DNA from: an uncultured Collinsella sp.
GTDB lineage: Bacteria; Actinomycetota; Coriobacteriia; Coriobacteriales; Coriobacteriaceae
Direction: 5' to 3'
Assembly (NCBI GenBank): GCA_959596495.1
Contig: CAUFXK010000061.1
Coordinates: 1-11,382, forward strand
DNA length: 11,382 nucleotides
Below are positions 5,620 to 11,382 of this stretch, in pieces (positions within the stretch are counted from its first letter, which is position 1; every line of letters begins with the position of its first letter). The notes under the pieces were generated by a model that saw only the letters and a list, made by a program, of their open reading frames with translations, was not told the origin of the DNA and did not search any database. Position numbers and translations under genes: made by a program.

Positions 5620-6123
5620 CTAGTCCTTGGGCGTCCAGGACCAGAAGAAGTTGATAAGGGCCACACGTGAGGTGGTGCCGGTCTTTTTGTTGATCGAGGA
5701 AATGTGACGGTAGAGCGTTGAGCGCGAAAGGAAGAGCGTTGCGGCGATGTCCTGAACGCTCTGGTCCGAAACGACCAAGACCTCAAGAATATCGCGCTCG
5801 TGCTCTGTAAGCCCAAAGGCGGCAACGAAGGCATCGAGGCACTCATCGGGCGTGAACTCCGCTGCCTCCACGGGCGCGGAATCGGAACATGCGGGTGCAA
5901 AATCCTCACCAAAATCGTCGGTAGCAAGTGCCAGTCCATCCCACATCACGACATCATCGGCTCGTCGCCCCAACTGCCCCAGCAGCGTACGTCCCCAATG
6001 AGTGGCCGAAGAGTGTCCCCAGCGACTAGTCAAAAATGGGCCATGTGTCCCAGTTGTGGAGACTCGTTGAGCCGTCTGGGTATCGTGAAAGATCGCGCAC
6101 TCCCCCATCATCAAAAGTGACAC
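5620..6123 (-). CDS. LuxR-type HTH protein, apparently truncated
   Basis: The last 60 or so residues form a LuxR/GerE DNA-binding domain: GLTEHERDILEVL, then SVQDIAATLFLSRSTLYRHISSINKKTG. In Coriobacteriia such domains usually end a protein of about 450-500 residues with many membrane segments; here no membrane part exists. Upstream of about 5946 (ATG at 5944-5946, giving 108 residues) the frame stays open to a GTG at 6121-6123, but this part crosses repeat DNA (5989-6031) and looks like chance translation, with repeated WG and THWG fragments. Neither candidate start has a strong ribosome binding site. It may be the remnant of a full-length regulator whose 5' end was replaced, or a small stand-alone HTH protein. 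The HTH assignment is firm; the start and functionality are not. Confidence 0.65.
   Translation of the reverse strand: MSLLMMGECAIFHDTQTAQRVSTTGTHGPFLTSRWGHSSATHWGRTLLGQLGRRADDVVMWDGLALATDDFGEDFAPACSDSAPVEAAEFTPDECLDAFVAAFGLTEHERDILEVLVVSDQSVQDIAATLFLSRSTLYRHISSINKKTGTTSRVALINFFWSWTPKD
5989..6031. repeat. Dispersed short repeat, copies 2 and 3
   Basis: 5989-6001 repeats the first 13 bases of the element at 1319-1337, and 6013-6031 matches that element at 15 of 19 bases, including GACTAGTC. Together they form a small tandem within the 5' part of the LuxR frame. Confidence 0.5.
6043..6120 (+). pseudogene. Possible relic of a DUF4428-type zinc finger
   Basis: A 25-codon frame starting MCPSCGDSLSRLGIVK. 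It shares the pattern CxxCGxxLxxLGxxK with the start of the neighbouring DUF4428 protein (CAICGTELGLLGKTK) and lies on the same strand 30 bases before it. There is no good ribosome binding site, and the second Cys pair is missing. It could be a decayed duplicate or a chance match. Confidence 0.25.
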
Positions 6124-6149
6124 ACGCTACCTGTTGATGGGAGGCAGCC

Positions 6150-6887
6150 ATGGGCTTCTTTGACAAGATGTTCGAGAAGAAAGAGTGCGCGATTTGCGGT
6201 ACCGAGCTGGGACTTTTGGGAAAGACCAAGATCAGCGAAGGCTACCTGTGCAAAGAGTGTGCCGGCAAGCTCTCCCCCTACTTCCACGGCTATCGCTCCA
6301 GCACCGCGGACGATATCCGCGAGCAACTCGCCTACCGCGAGGCCAATGCCGAGCGCCTGGCGTCGTTCAACCCCACGCGCACACTCTCGGCCGGGCGCAC
6401 CAACATCATGCTCGACGAAGACGCGGGCCTGCTGATCATCACTTCGCAGAGCCGCTGGCGCGACGCCAATCCCGACATCATCGAGTTCTCGCAGGTACTC
6501 GGCTGCGATATGGATATCGACGAGCACCGCACCGAAATCTATCGCGAGACCAAGGACGGCGAGCGCGAGAGCTACAATCCGCCGCGCTACGACCTGGATT
6601 ACGACTTTAACCTGACCATCCACGTCAACACGCCGTACTTTACCGAGATCAACCTGCGCGTGAACGACTCCACCATCGATCAGCGCGGTTCCATCGAATA
6701 CCGCGAGGCCAAGCGCCAGGCAACCGAGGTCCGCGACGCGCTGGTGCAGCTGCGTCAGGAAACGCGCGACAGCGTCGTGGCCGCTAAGGCCCCCAAGACC
6801 GCGGTCACCTGCCCCTTCTGCGGTGCAACCACCATTCCCGATGCCAGCGGGCGCTGCGAATACTGCGGCGGCGCCATCGGCGCATAG
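6150..6887 (+). CDS. DUF4428 zinc-finger protein with C-terminal zinc ribbon
   Basis: A 245-residue cytoplasmic protein of unknown function. The N-terminal DUF4428 domain has Cys13, Cys16, Cys34 and Cys37 (CAIC...CKEC) for one zinc. A middle region of about residues 70-195 is rich in beta-type sequence and charged residues and is not recognised. The C-terminal ribbon has Cys221, Cys224, Cys236 and Cys239 (CPFC...CEYC). There is no signal peptide or membrane segment. GGGAGG (6139-6144) gives a clear start at 6150. It is the first gene of a rightward operon: 24 bases separate it from the zinc-ribbon membrane protein, which is followed by an SPFH protein. Paired zinc sites in all three products suggest a shared assembly or adaptor role, which is inference. 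No promoter could be assigned upstream. Confidence 0.88.
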   Translation: MGFFDKMFEKKECAICGTELGLLGKTKISEGYLCKECAGKLSPYFHGYRSSTADDIREQLAYREANAERLASFNPTRTLSAGRTNIMLDEDAGLLIITSQSRWRDANPDIIEFSQVLGCDMDIDEHRTEIYRETKDGERESYNPPRYDLDYDFNLTIHVNTPYFTEINLRVNDSTIDQRGSIEYREAKRQATEVRDALVQLRQETRDSVVAAKAPKTAVTCPFCGATTIPDASGRCEYCGGAIGA

Positions 6888-6911
6888 CCTCCGGCAGCGA
6901 AAGGACCGATC

Positions 6912-8234
6912 ATGGCCTTCGAGAGCGTCAACTATCAGTGCCCCGCGTGTGGCGGCCCCCTTCACTTTGCCAGTGCCGAGCAAAAGCTCGTCTGCGACTA
7001 CTGCGATTCGCGTTTTGAAGTCGAAGAAGTCGAGGCCCTCTATCGCGAGCGCCAGGACAAGGCAGATGCCAAAGCCGATGCCGCAGCCGCGGCCCCCAAG
7101 CCTGCTGTCGACGATGCCGTGCAGGAGCTGGCTCAAAACGCCGGCTACATCTGCTCGTCGTGCGGCGCCGAGCTCGTGTCCGACGGCACCGTCGCCGTCA
7201 CCACCTGCCCGTACTGCGGCAACTCCGCCGTGGCACCCGGCCAGCTCTCGGGCGACTTCTCACCCGACCTGGTGATTCCGTTTAAGCTCGGGCGCGACGA
7301 TGTCATGGCCGCGCTCAAAGACCACTACAAGGGTAAAATCCTGCTGCCCAAGAGCTTTGTCACCGGCAACCACATCGACGAGGTCCAAGGCGTTTACGTG
7401 CCGTTTTGGCTCTACGGCGCCCGCGTTGCCGGCGAAGTGTACTTTGACGCGACCAACGAGGCCGTGACCGAGGAATCCGACCGCACCTTCACGACCACCG
7501 ACCACTACGACGCCTACCGTAAGGGCAATATCTCGTTTGAGCGCGTGCCCGTCGACGGATCGTCCAAGATGCCCGACGGCCACATGGACGCCATCGAGCC
7601 GTTTGACTACGACGCGCTGCGCCCGTTCTCGGTCGCCTATATGCCCGGCTACATCGCCAACCGCTATGACGAGGATTGCGAAACCTGCAAGGCGCGCGCC
7701 GAGCGCCGCATGGAGGAGAGCACGATCTCGGCCCTGCGCGAGACCGTCGTCGACGAGTACGACGACGCCACGGTCGAAAGCAAGCAGCTCGACTACACCT
7801 GGGAAGAAAACGATTATGCTCTGTTCCCCGTGTGGATGCTCTCTACCTCGTGGAACGGCAAGAGTTACCTGTTTGCCATGAACGGCCAAACCGGCCGCAT
7901 GGTCGGCGAGCTTCCCTGCTCCAAGCCCAAGCTCGCTATCGCCTCGGTGCTGTTCTTTGCGATCGGATTTGTCCTTTCCCAGATTCTCTTTATGGGCGAG
8001 AACGCCTTCGATCCGGATTACCTCACCTTTGATGTCGAGGGCATCCTCATCAACATCGTCGCGCCGCTGATCATCGCGATCATCGCAGACGTGCTGCTGG
8101 TAGGCCAGCTCAAGACGGCCAACGAGGCCACCCACGCCGACTGCTACTGCGGCGAGCTCGACCTGACCGAGAAGCACGACACCTTCAGCCACACCGAGAC
8201 CACCGTTGTCATGAAAGACGACAAGGACGACTAA
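6912..8234 (+). CDS. Zinc-ribbon membrane protein, YdjG-like
   Basis: A 440-residue protein with two TFIIB-type zinc ribbons near the N-terminus: Cys10, Cys13, Cys28, Cys31, and Cys81, Cys84, Cys99, Cys102. They are separated by an Ala/Lys/Asp-rich linker that may be helical. A large soluble domain follows, including IPFKLGRDD and YVPFWLYGARVAGEV, typical of this family, and an extra CETC pair about two thirds along. Two membrane segments lie at about residues 341-361 and 377-400, and the tail is acidic. Both ends are therefore probably cytoplasmic, with a short loop outside. The arrangement resembles Bacillus subtilis YdjG, encoded with the SPFH protein YdjI and a PspA homologue and implicated in membrane stress. 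The next gene here is an SPFH protein, which supports the parallel. Function here is inferred only. Confidence 0.85.
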   Translation: MAFESVNYQCPACGGPLHFASAEQKLVCDYCDSRFEVEEVEALYRERQDKADAKADAAAAAPKPAVDDAVQELAQNAGYICSSCGAELVSDGTVAVTTCPYCGNSAVAPGQLSGDFSPDLVIPFKLGRDDVMAALKDHYKGKILLPKSFVTGNHIDEVQGVYVPFWLYGARVAGEVYFDATNEAVTEESDRTFTTTDHYDAYRKGNISFERVPVDGSSKMPDGHMDAIEPFDYDALRPFSVAYMPGYIANRYDEDCETCKARAERRMEESTISALRETVVDEYDDATVESKQLDYTWEENDYALFPVWMLSTSWNGKSYLFAMNGQTGRMVGELPCSKPKLAIASVLFFAIGFVLSQILFMGENAFDPDYLTFDVEGILINIVAPLIIAIIADVLLVGQLKTANEATHADCYCGELDLTEKHDTFSHTETTVVMKDDKDD

Positions 8235-8282
8235 GCAATCCAACCAATACCACCCAGCCTTTGACGAGAAAGGAAGATCACC

Positions 8283-9524
8283 ATGGGACTCTTGAAAGCT
8301 GGATTGGGTGCTGCCGGCGGCGTCATGGCCGACCAGTGGAAGGAATTTATCTATTGCGAATCGATGCCCGCTGACGTCTTGGCCTGCAAGGGCAGCAAGC
8401 GCACCGGCGGCCGCAGCTCCAACACGCGCGGCGAGGACAACGTCATCTCCAACGGCTCCGTCATCGCCGTCAACGACGGCCAGGGCATGCTCGTGGTGCA
8501 AAACGGCAAAATCATCGAGGTTGCGCTGGAGCCTGGCGAGTTCGTCTTCGACACCGGCAGCGAGCCGAGCGTCTTTAGCGGCAACCTGGGCGACTCCATC
8601 AAGGAGACGTTCGCCAATATCGGCAGCCGCTTTACCTTTGGCGGCGACGCAGGCAAGGACCAGCGCGTCTACTTCATCAACACCAAGGAGATCATCGGTA
8701 ACAAGTACGGCACCGCCTCGCCCGTGCCTTTCCGCGTGGTCGATAACAACATTGGCCTGGACGTCGACATCTCCGTTCGCTGCAACGGCGAGTATTCGTA
8801 CCGCATCACCAACCCGCTGCTGTTCTACACCAACGTGTGCGGCAACGTGACCGATAGCTACACGCGCGATAAGATCGACAGCCAGCTTAAGTCCGAGCTG
8901 CTCACCGCCCTGCAGCCCGCCTTTGCCAAGATCTCGGAAATGGGCATTCGCTACAGCGCCATCCCCGGTCACACCACCGAGCTCGCCCGCGCGCTCAACG
9001 AGGTCCTCTCGGCCGACTGGCGCGACCTACGCGGTGTCGAGATCGTGAGCTTTGGCGTCAACTCCATCGCCGCTTCGCAAGAAGACGAGCAGATGATCAA
9101 GGACCTGCAGAAGGCCGCGGTCATGCGCGATCCCACCATGGCGGCCGCCAACATCGCCAGCGCCCAGAGCGATGCGATGCGCGCGGCAGCCGCCAACCCC
9201 AACGGCGCGATGGCCGGCTTTATGGGCATGGGCATGGCAGGTGGCATGGGCGGCATGAATGCCAGTCAGCTGTTCGCCGCCGGCCAGGCACAGCAGCAGG
9301 CTGCCCCGCAGCCGTCTCCGGCTCCCGCCCCCGCACCGGCACCCGCTGCCGCACCTGCGGCCGGCGCATGGACCTGCAGCTGCGGCGCCACCAACACCGG
9401 CAAGTTCTGCTCCGAGTGCGGCAGCCCCGCACCCACCCCGGCACCGGCCAAGTGGTTCTGCCCCAACTGCGGTAGCGAAAACGGCGGCAAGTTCTGCAGC
9501 AACTGCGGAACACCCAGGCCCTAA
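8283..9524 (+). CDS. SPFH-domain protein with two C-terminal zinc ribbons, YdjI-like
   Basis: A 413-residue protein of the SPFH/band 7 superfamily, in the branch often named virion core protein-like and represented by B. subtilis YdjI. The SPFH region covers about residues 20-275, including QWKEFIYCESMPADVL near the start and GVEIVSFGVNSIAASQEDEQMI at its end. Next come an Ala/Met/Gly-rich stretch (GMGMAGGMGGM) and a Pro/Ala linker. Two zinc ribbons end the protein: Cys365, Cys367, Cys376, Cys379 (a CxC first half) and Cys393, Cys396, Cys405, Cys408. No strong membrane segment is seen, so it would reach the membrane through lipid contact or the preceding membrane protein, 48 bases upstream. 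SPFH proteins form rings or scaffolds at membranes; that role is likely but unproven here. AAGGAAG precedes the ATG. Confidence 0.9.
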   Translation: MGLLKAGLGAAGGVMADQWKEFIYCESMPADVLACKGSKRTGGRSSNTRGEDNVISNGSVIAVNDGQGMLVVQNGKIIEVALEPGEFVFDTGSEPSVFSGNLGDSIKETFANIGSRFTFGGDAGKDQRVYFINTKEIIGNKYGTASPVPFRVVDNNIGLDVDISVRCNGEYSYRITNPLLFYTNVCGNVTDSYTRDKIDSQLKSELLTALQPAFAKISEMGIRYSAIPGHTTELARALNEVLSADWRDLRGVEIVSFGVNSIAASQEDEQMIKDLQKAAVMRDPTMAAANIASAQSDAMRAAAANPNGAMAGFMGMGMAGGMGGMNASQLFAAGQAQQQAAPQPSPAPAPAPAPAAAPAAGAWTCSCGATNTGKFCSECGSPAPTPAPAKWFCPNCGSENGGKFCSNCGTPRP

Positions 9525-9543
9525 CCCCTTTATCTGGTAATTG

Positions 9544-9565
9544 GCGGGGGTTCCGCCACCCCCGC
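9544..9565 (+). terminator. Stem-loop between the SPFH gene and the lipoprotein gene
   Basis: GCGGGGGT (9544-9551) pairs with ACCCCCGC (9558-9565) around six bases, 19 bases after the SPFH stop. The following ATTTGCTTCT is only moderately T-rich, so it is probably a partial terminator that lowers expression of the lipoprotein relative to the zinc-ribbon genes. Confidence 0.5.
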
Positions 9566-9604
9566 ATTTGCTTCTATGGGTTTCGTTCGATAAAGGAGGA
9601 CACC

Positions 9605-10447
9605 ATGAAGACAACGTTCAAAAAGTCCGTACTCGCATTCCTGACATGCGTCCTGGCGCTCGCCTTTGCCCTGACGGGCTGCAGCGGCGGCGGCAAGGAC
9701 CCCAAGGCCAACTTCGTCGGCAGCTGGCAGTACTCGGGTGGAACCTTGGACGGCGAAGAGCTCACCGATGAGTACATGGATATGCTCAAGGAGTGGGGCC
9801 TCAACTGTATCCTGATCCTCGACGAAGACGGCACGGGCGTCCTCGACATGTTCCTTGAGGTCGCCGACCTGAAATGGGAGGCCAAGGACGCCACCACCGT
9901 AACGATTACCGCCGAAGATGAGTCGCACGACCTGAAGCTCAAGGACGACAAGCTCGTCCTCGAGGTGGAAGGCGACAAGCTTATCTTTACGAAGTCCGAC
10001 AAGGATCTGTCCGGTACGGTGAAGAAGGATCGCGAGAACGCCGAGAAGGAAGAAGAGATCGATGAGGCCGTCGAAGACGACGACGTCCAGAGCATCGAAA
10101 TCTCCCCCGCCGTCACCGTCGCCGATGACGACCTGTGCACCATCACCATCACCGAGAAGTTCAAGGACGACTGGGGCGACATCGGATTTGTCGTCAACAT
10201 CACCAACAAGAGCGACAAGGACCTGACCTTCTACGCTCCTTCCGGCAAGACCAACGTCAACGGCACCATGAAGGAACCCTGGTTCTCGGCTCACCTGATG
10301 CCCGGCACCAACGCCACCGAGGAATTCACGTTCTCGAGCGGCGAGCTTGACAGCCTTGACGACCTCGTCAATACGACCATCGGCATCGACGCCTACCTGA
10401 CCGATTCCTACGAGGACGTCGCCTCCTACAGCGCAACCATCGCGTAG
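9605..10447 (+). CDS. Secreted lipoprotein of unknown function
   Basis: A 280-residue lipoprotein. Lys2, Lys6 and Lys7 precede a hydrophobic stretch ending in the lipobox LTGC, so the mature protein starts at lipidated Cys26 and sits on the outer face of the cytoplasmic membrane. Residues about 36-130 begin NFVGSWQYSGG and contain alternating beta-type sequence with LILDEDGTGVLDM, a layout seen in small beta-barrel-like lipoprotein domains of gut actinobacteria and Firmicutes. An acidic, helical linker (about 135-160) is followed by a second beta-rich domain (about 160-280) that looks immunoglobulin-like. The mature part is strongly acidic. GGAGG (9595-9599) sets the start. It may be the last gene of the zinc-ribbon/SPFH operon, but an 80-base gap with a stem-loop leaves room for its own expression level. 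Function is not known. Confidence 0.85.
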   Translation: MKTTFKKSVLAFLTCVLALAFALTGCSGGGKDPKANFVGSWQYSGGTLDGEELTDEYMDMLKEWGLNCILILDEDGTGVLDMFLEVADLKWEAKDATTVTITAEDESHDLKLKDDKLVLEVEGDKLIFTKSDKDLSGTVKKDRENAEKEEEIDEAVEDDDVQSIEISPAVTVADDDLCTITITEKFKDDWGDIGFVVNITNKSDKDLTFYAPSGKTNVNGTMKEPWFSAHLMPGTNATEEFTFSSGELDSLDDLVNTTIGIDAYLTDSYEDVASYSATIA

Positions 10448-10464
10448 CGGTAGACCACGACAGC

Positions 10465-10488
10465 CGCGGATTGGCGGACACATCCGCG
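10465..10488 (+). terminator. Small stem-loop after the lipoprotein gene
   Basis: CGCGGAT (10465-10471) pairs with ATCCGCG (10482-10488) around ten bases, with no T tract. It is the first of three hairpins in the convergent interval and probably weak on its own. Confidence 0.3.
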
Positions 10489-10497
10489 CACACCAGA

Positions 10498-10535
10498 CGG
10501 GGCTGCAGGAGATGATCCTGCGGCCCCGCCGCTTT
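10498..10535 (+). terminator. Likely intrinsic terminator of the lipoprotein gene
   Basis: CGGGGCTGCAGGA (10498-10510) pairs with 10516-10528 over 13 bp with one G-T pair and a five-base loop, followed by CCGCTTTATG. The T run is short, but the stem is very stable. Confidence 0.55.
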
Positions 10536-10562
10536 ATGCCGACAGCACTGCCCATACAAGCA

Positions 10563-10601
10563 GGCCGCCCGCCGTTTTCTGATGCAAAACGGCGGGCGGC
10601 C
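10563..10601. terminator. Bidirectional terminator between convergent transcripts
   Basis: GGCCGCCCGCCGTTTT (10563-10578) is exactly complementary to 10586-10601 around seven bases. TATCTTT follows on the plus strand. It lies about 35 bases past the response-regulator stop and about 115 bases past the lipoprotein stop, so it can serve both. Confidence 0.75.
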
Positions 10602-10635
10602 TATCTTTGGCGTTGGAGCATGGGCGGCGCACCGA

Positions 10636-11259
10636 CTACGGGCGCTCCATATTGGGGACGATGCTGCCCTCGGTCACCGCATGCACGGCCAGGCGCATGA
10701 TGTTGTCGTAGCCGGTCTTGCTTAGGATCTCCGAGATGCGGCGCTTGATGGTGCCCTCGCTCATAAACAGCTCGGCCGCGATCTCGCGGCGGCTCTTGCC
10801 CTCGCAGGCAAGGCGCAAAATCGACAGCTCGACATCGTCGAGCGCCGCCGTACCCGAAAAAATGCTCTCGGGCGGCTTGGGAAACGTGCAATAGCCCGCC
10901 AGCGTGGAGCGCATCACGGCGAACAGCTCGTCGATACCGACGTTCTTGTACACAAAGCTATCGACGCCCGCCTCGCGGGCCTGATCGACAAAGGTGATCT
11001 CGGGCATGCCGGTCATGATAATGATGCGGCACTCGGGCAGCTGCTCCTTGATGCGCGCCGCCGCCACGATGCCGTTGGAATCATGCTCGGTGCATACGTC
11101 CATCAGTATCATGTCCGGGCGCTCCCTGAGCGCGACACCCAAGGCCTCGGAGGCATCGGCGATTGCGGAAACAACGGCCATATCGGGCTGGTCGCCAACG
11201 GAGCGCGCCAGGCTCTCGCGCAGGATGGCCTGGTCTTCGACTATAAGGACGCGGATCAT
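10636..11259 (-). CDS. NarL/FixJ-type response regulator
   Basis: A 207-residue two-component regulator. The receiver domain (about 1-120) has the acidic pair Glu8-Asp9, the phosphorylated Asp54 in ILMDV, Thr83 in IMTGM and Lys105 in VYKNV, so phosphotransfer should work. The output domain (about 140-200) is a LuxR-type HTH: ALDDVELSILRLACEGKSRREIAAEL, then MSEGTIKRRISEILSKTG. Phosphorylation would promote dimer formation and DNA binding. AAGGAGA lies seven bases before the ATG. The start overlaps the stop of the kinase gene by four bases (ATGA), so the two are translationally coupled. Its targets are unknown; no binding site in this window can be assigned. Confidence 0.95.
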   Translation of the reverse strand: MIRVLIVEDQAILRESLARSVGDQPDMAVVSAIADASEALGVALRERPDMILMDVCTEHDSNGIVAAARIKEQLPECRIIIMTGMPEITFVDQAREAGVDSFVYKNVGIDELFAVMRSTLAGYCTFPKPPESIFSGTAALDDVELSILRLACEGKSRREIAAELFMSEGTIKRRISEILSKTGYDNIMRLAVHAVTEGSIVPNMERP

Positions 11260-11382
11260 GAGCTTCTCCTTTGGACCGTGGCGTTGGAAGCGAGCGGGAT
11301 GGATACCGTAAGCGTAAAGGGTGGGGCGGCGTGGACCTCTAGGCTGCCACCCAGATCTTGCGCGACATGCCTCATACCTGGG
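11256..11382 (-). CDS. C-terminal end of a sensor histidine kinase (partial)
   Basis: The last 41 codons of a gene that begins outside the window. It reads PGMRHVAQDLGGSLEVHAA, then PPFTLTVSIPL, then a short basic tail and TGA. This matches the end of a HATPase_c ATP-binding domain (the GMR...LGGSLEV region that follows the G2 box) in NarL-type kinases. Its TGA overlaps the ATG of the response regulator, giving a classic kinase/regulator pair transcribed leftward. The sensor part cannot be seen, so the signal is unknown. Confidence 0.85.
   Translation of the reverse strand, partial: PGMRHVAQDLGGSLEVHAAPPFTLTVSIPLASNATVQRRSS

Noticed and set aside
6111..7136. 341-codon minus-strand frame over the DUF4428 gene
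   Set aside because: It is a shadow frame without recognisable motifs or a start signal, opposite a gene with clear zinc sites.
7260..8972. 570-codon open frame on the minus strand across the zinc-ribbon and SPFH genes
   Set aside because: It is antisense to two well-supported genes and spans their boundary, with composition typical of complementary-strand frames in GC-rich DNA.
10135..10350. Plus-strand frame beginning with several His residues
   Set aside because: The His run is an out-of-frame reading of ACCATC repeats in the lipoprotein gene, not a real tag or metal site.
9530..10555. 341-codon minus-strand frame over the lipoprotein gene
   Set aside because: It runs through terminator hairpins and lies opposite a gene with a lipobox and a good ribosome binding site.

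Overview
The window looks like chromosomal DNA of a high-GC anaerobic actinobacterium of the class Coriobacteriia, most likely Collinsella or a close relative. This rests on strongly G/C-ending codons in most genes, a LuxR-type HTH regulator of the kind abundant in that class, and a three-gene DUF4428 / zinc-ribbon / SPFH cluster. It is an inference from memory, not a database result.

Layout, left to right. (1) A Fic-family protein with a C-terminal winged helix (+) whose base composition differs from the rest. (2) A gene-free stretch of about 350 bases packed with inverted repeats, up to the end of pyrE (-), orotate phosphoribosyltransferase. (3) A divergent intergenic region of about 440 bases. 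It holds a palindrome, a possible promoter and a 23-codon leader reading frame with a strong ribosome binding site, and leads into a magnesium-translocating P-type ATPase, mgtA (+). (4) A long nested hairpin between mgtA and a convergent LuxR-type HTH frame (-). The LuxR frame lacks the usual membrane sensor half, and its 5' part runs through repeat DNA. (5) A rightward cluster: DUF4428 zinc-finger protein, membrane protein with two zinc ribbons, SPFH-domain protein with two C-terminal zinc ribbons, and a lipoprotein. (6) A tandem terminator region. (7) A NarL-type response regulator (-), overlapped by four bases by the last 41 codons of its histidine kinase, which runs off the window.

How the genes may work together. 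The zinc-ribbon membrane protein and the SPFH protein resemble Bacillus subtilis YdjG and YdjI, which belong to a membrane-stress locus with a PspA homologue (YdjF). Here no PspA is present in the window; instead a DUF4428 protein leads the operon and a lipoprotein follows. This could be a variant membrane-stress or membrane-scaffold module. The kinase/regulator pair is convergent to it and need not be related. pyrE and mgtA are divergent housekeeping genes sharing one regulatory interval.

The less ordinary content lies in the non-coding parts: the candidate mgtA leader peptide, a roughly 115-base imperfect palindrome after pyrE, two nested hairpins each placed between convergent genes, and a short sequence present at both ends of the first 6 kb. 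No tRNA, rRNA, CRISPR array, insertion sequence or transposase gene was recognised.
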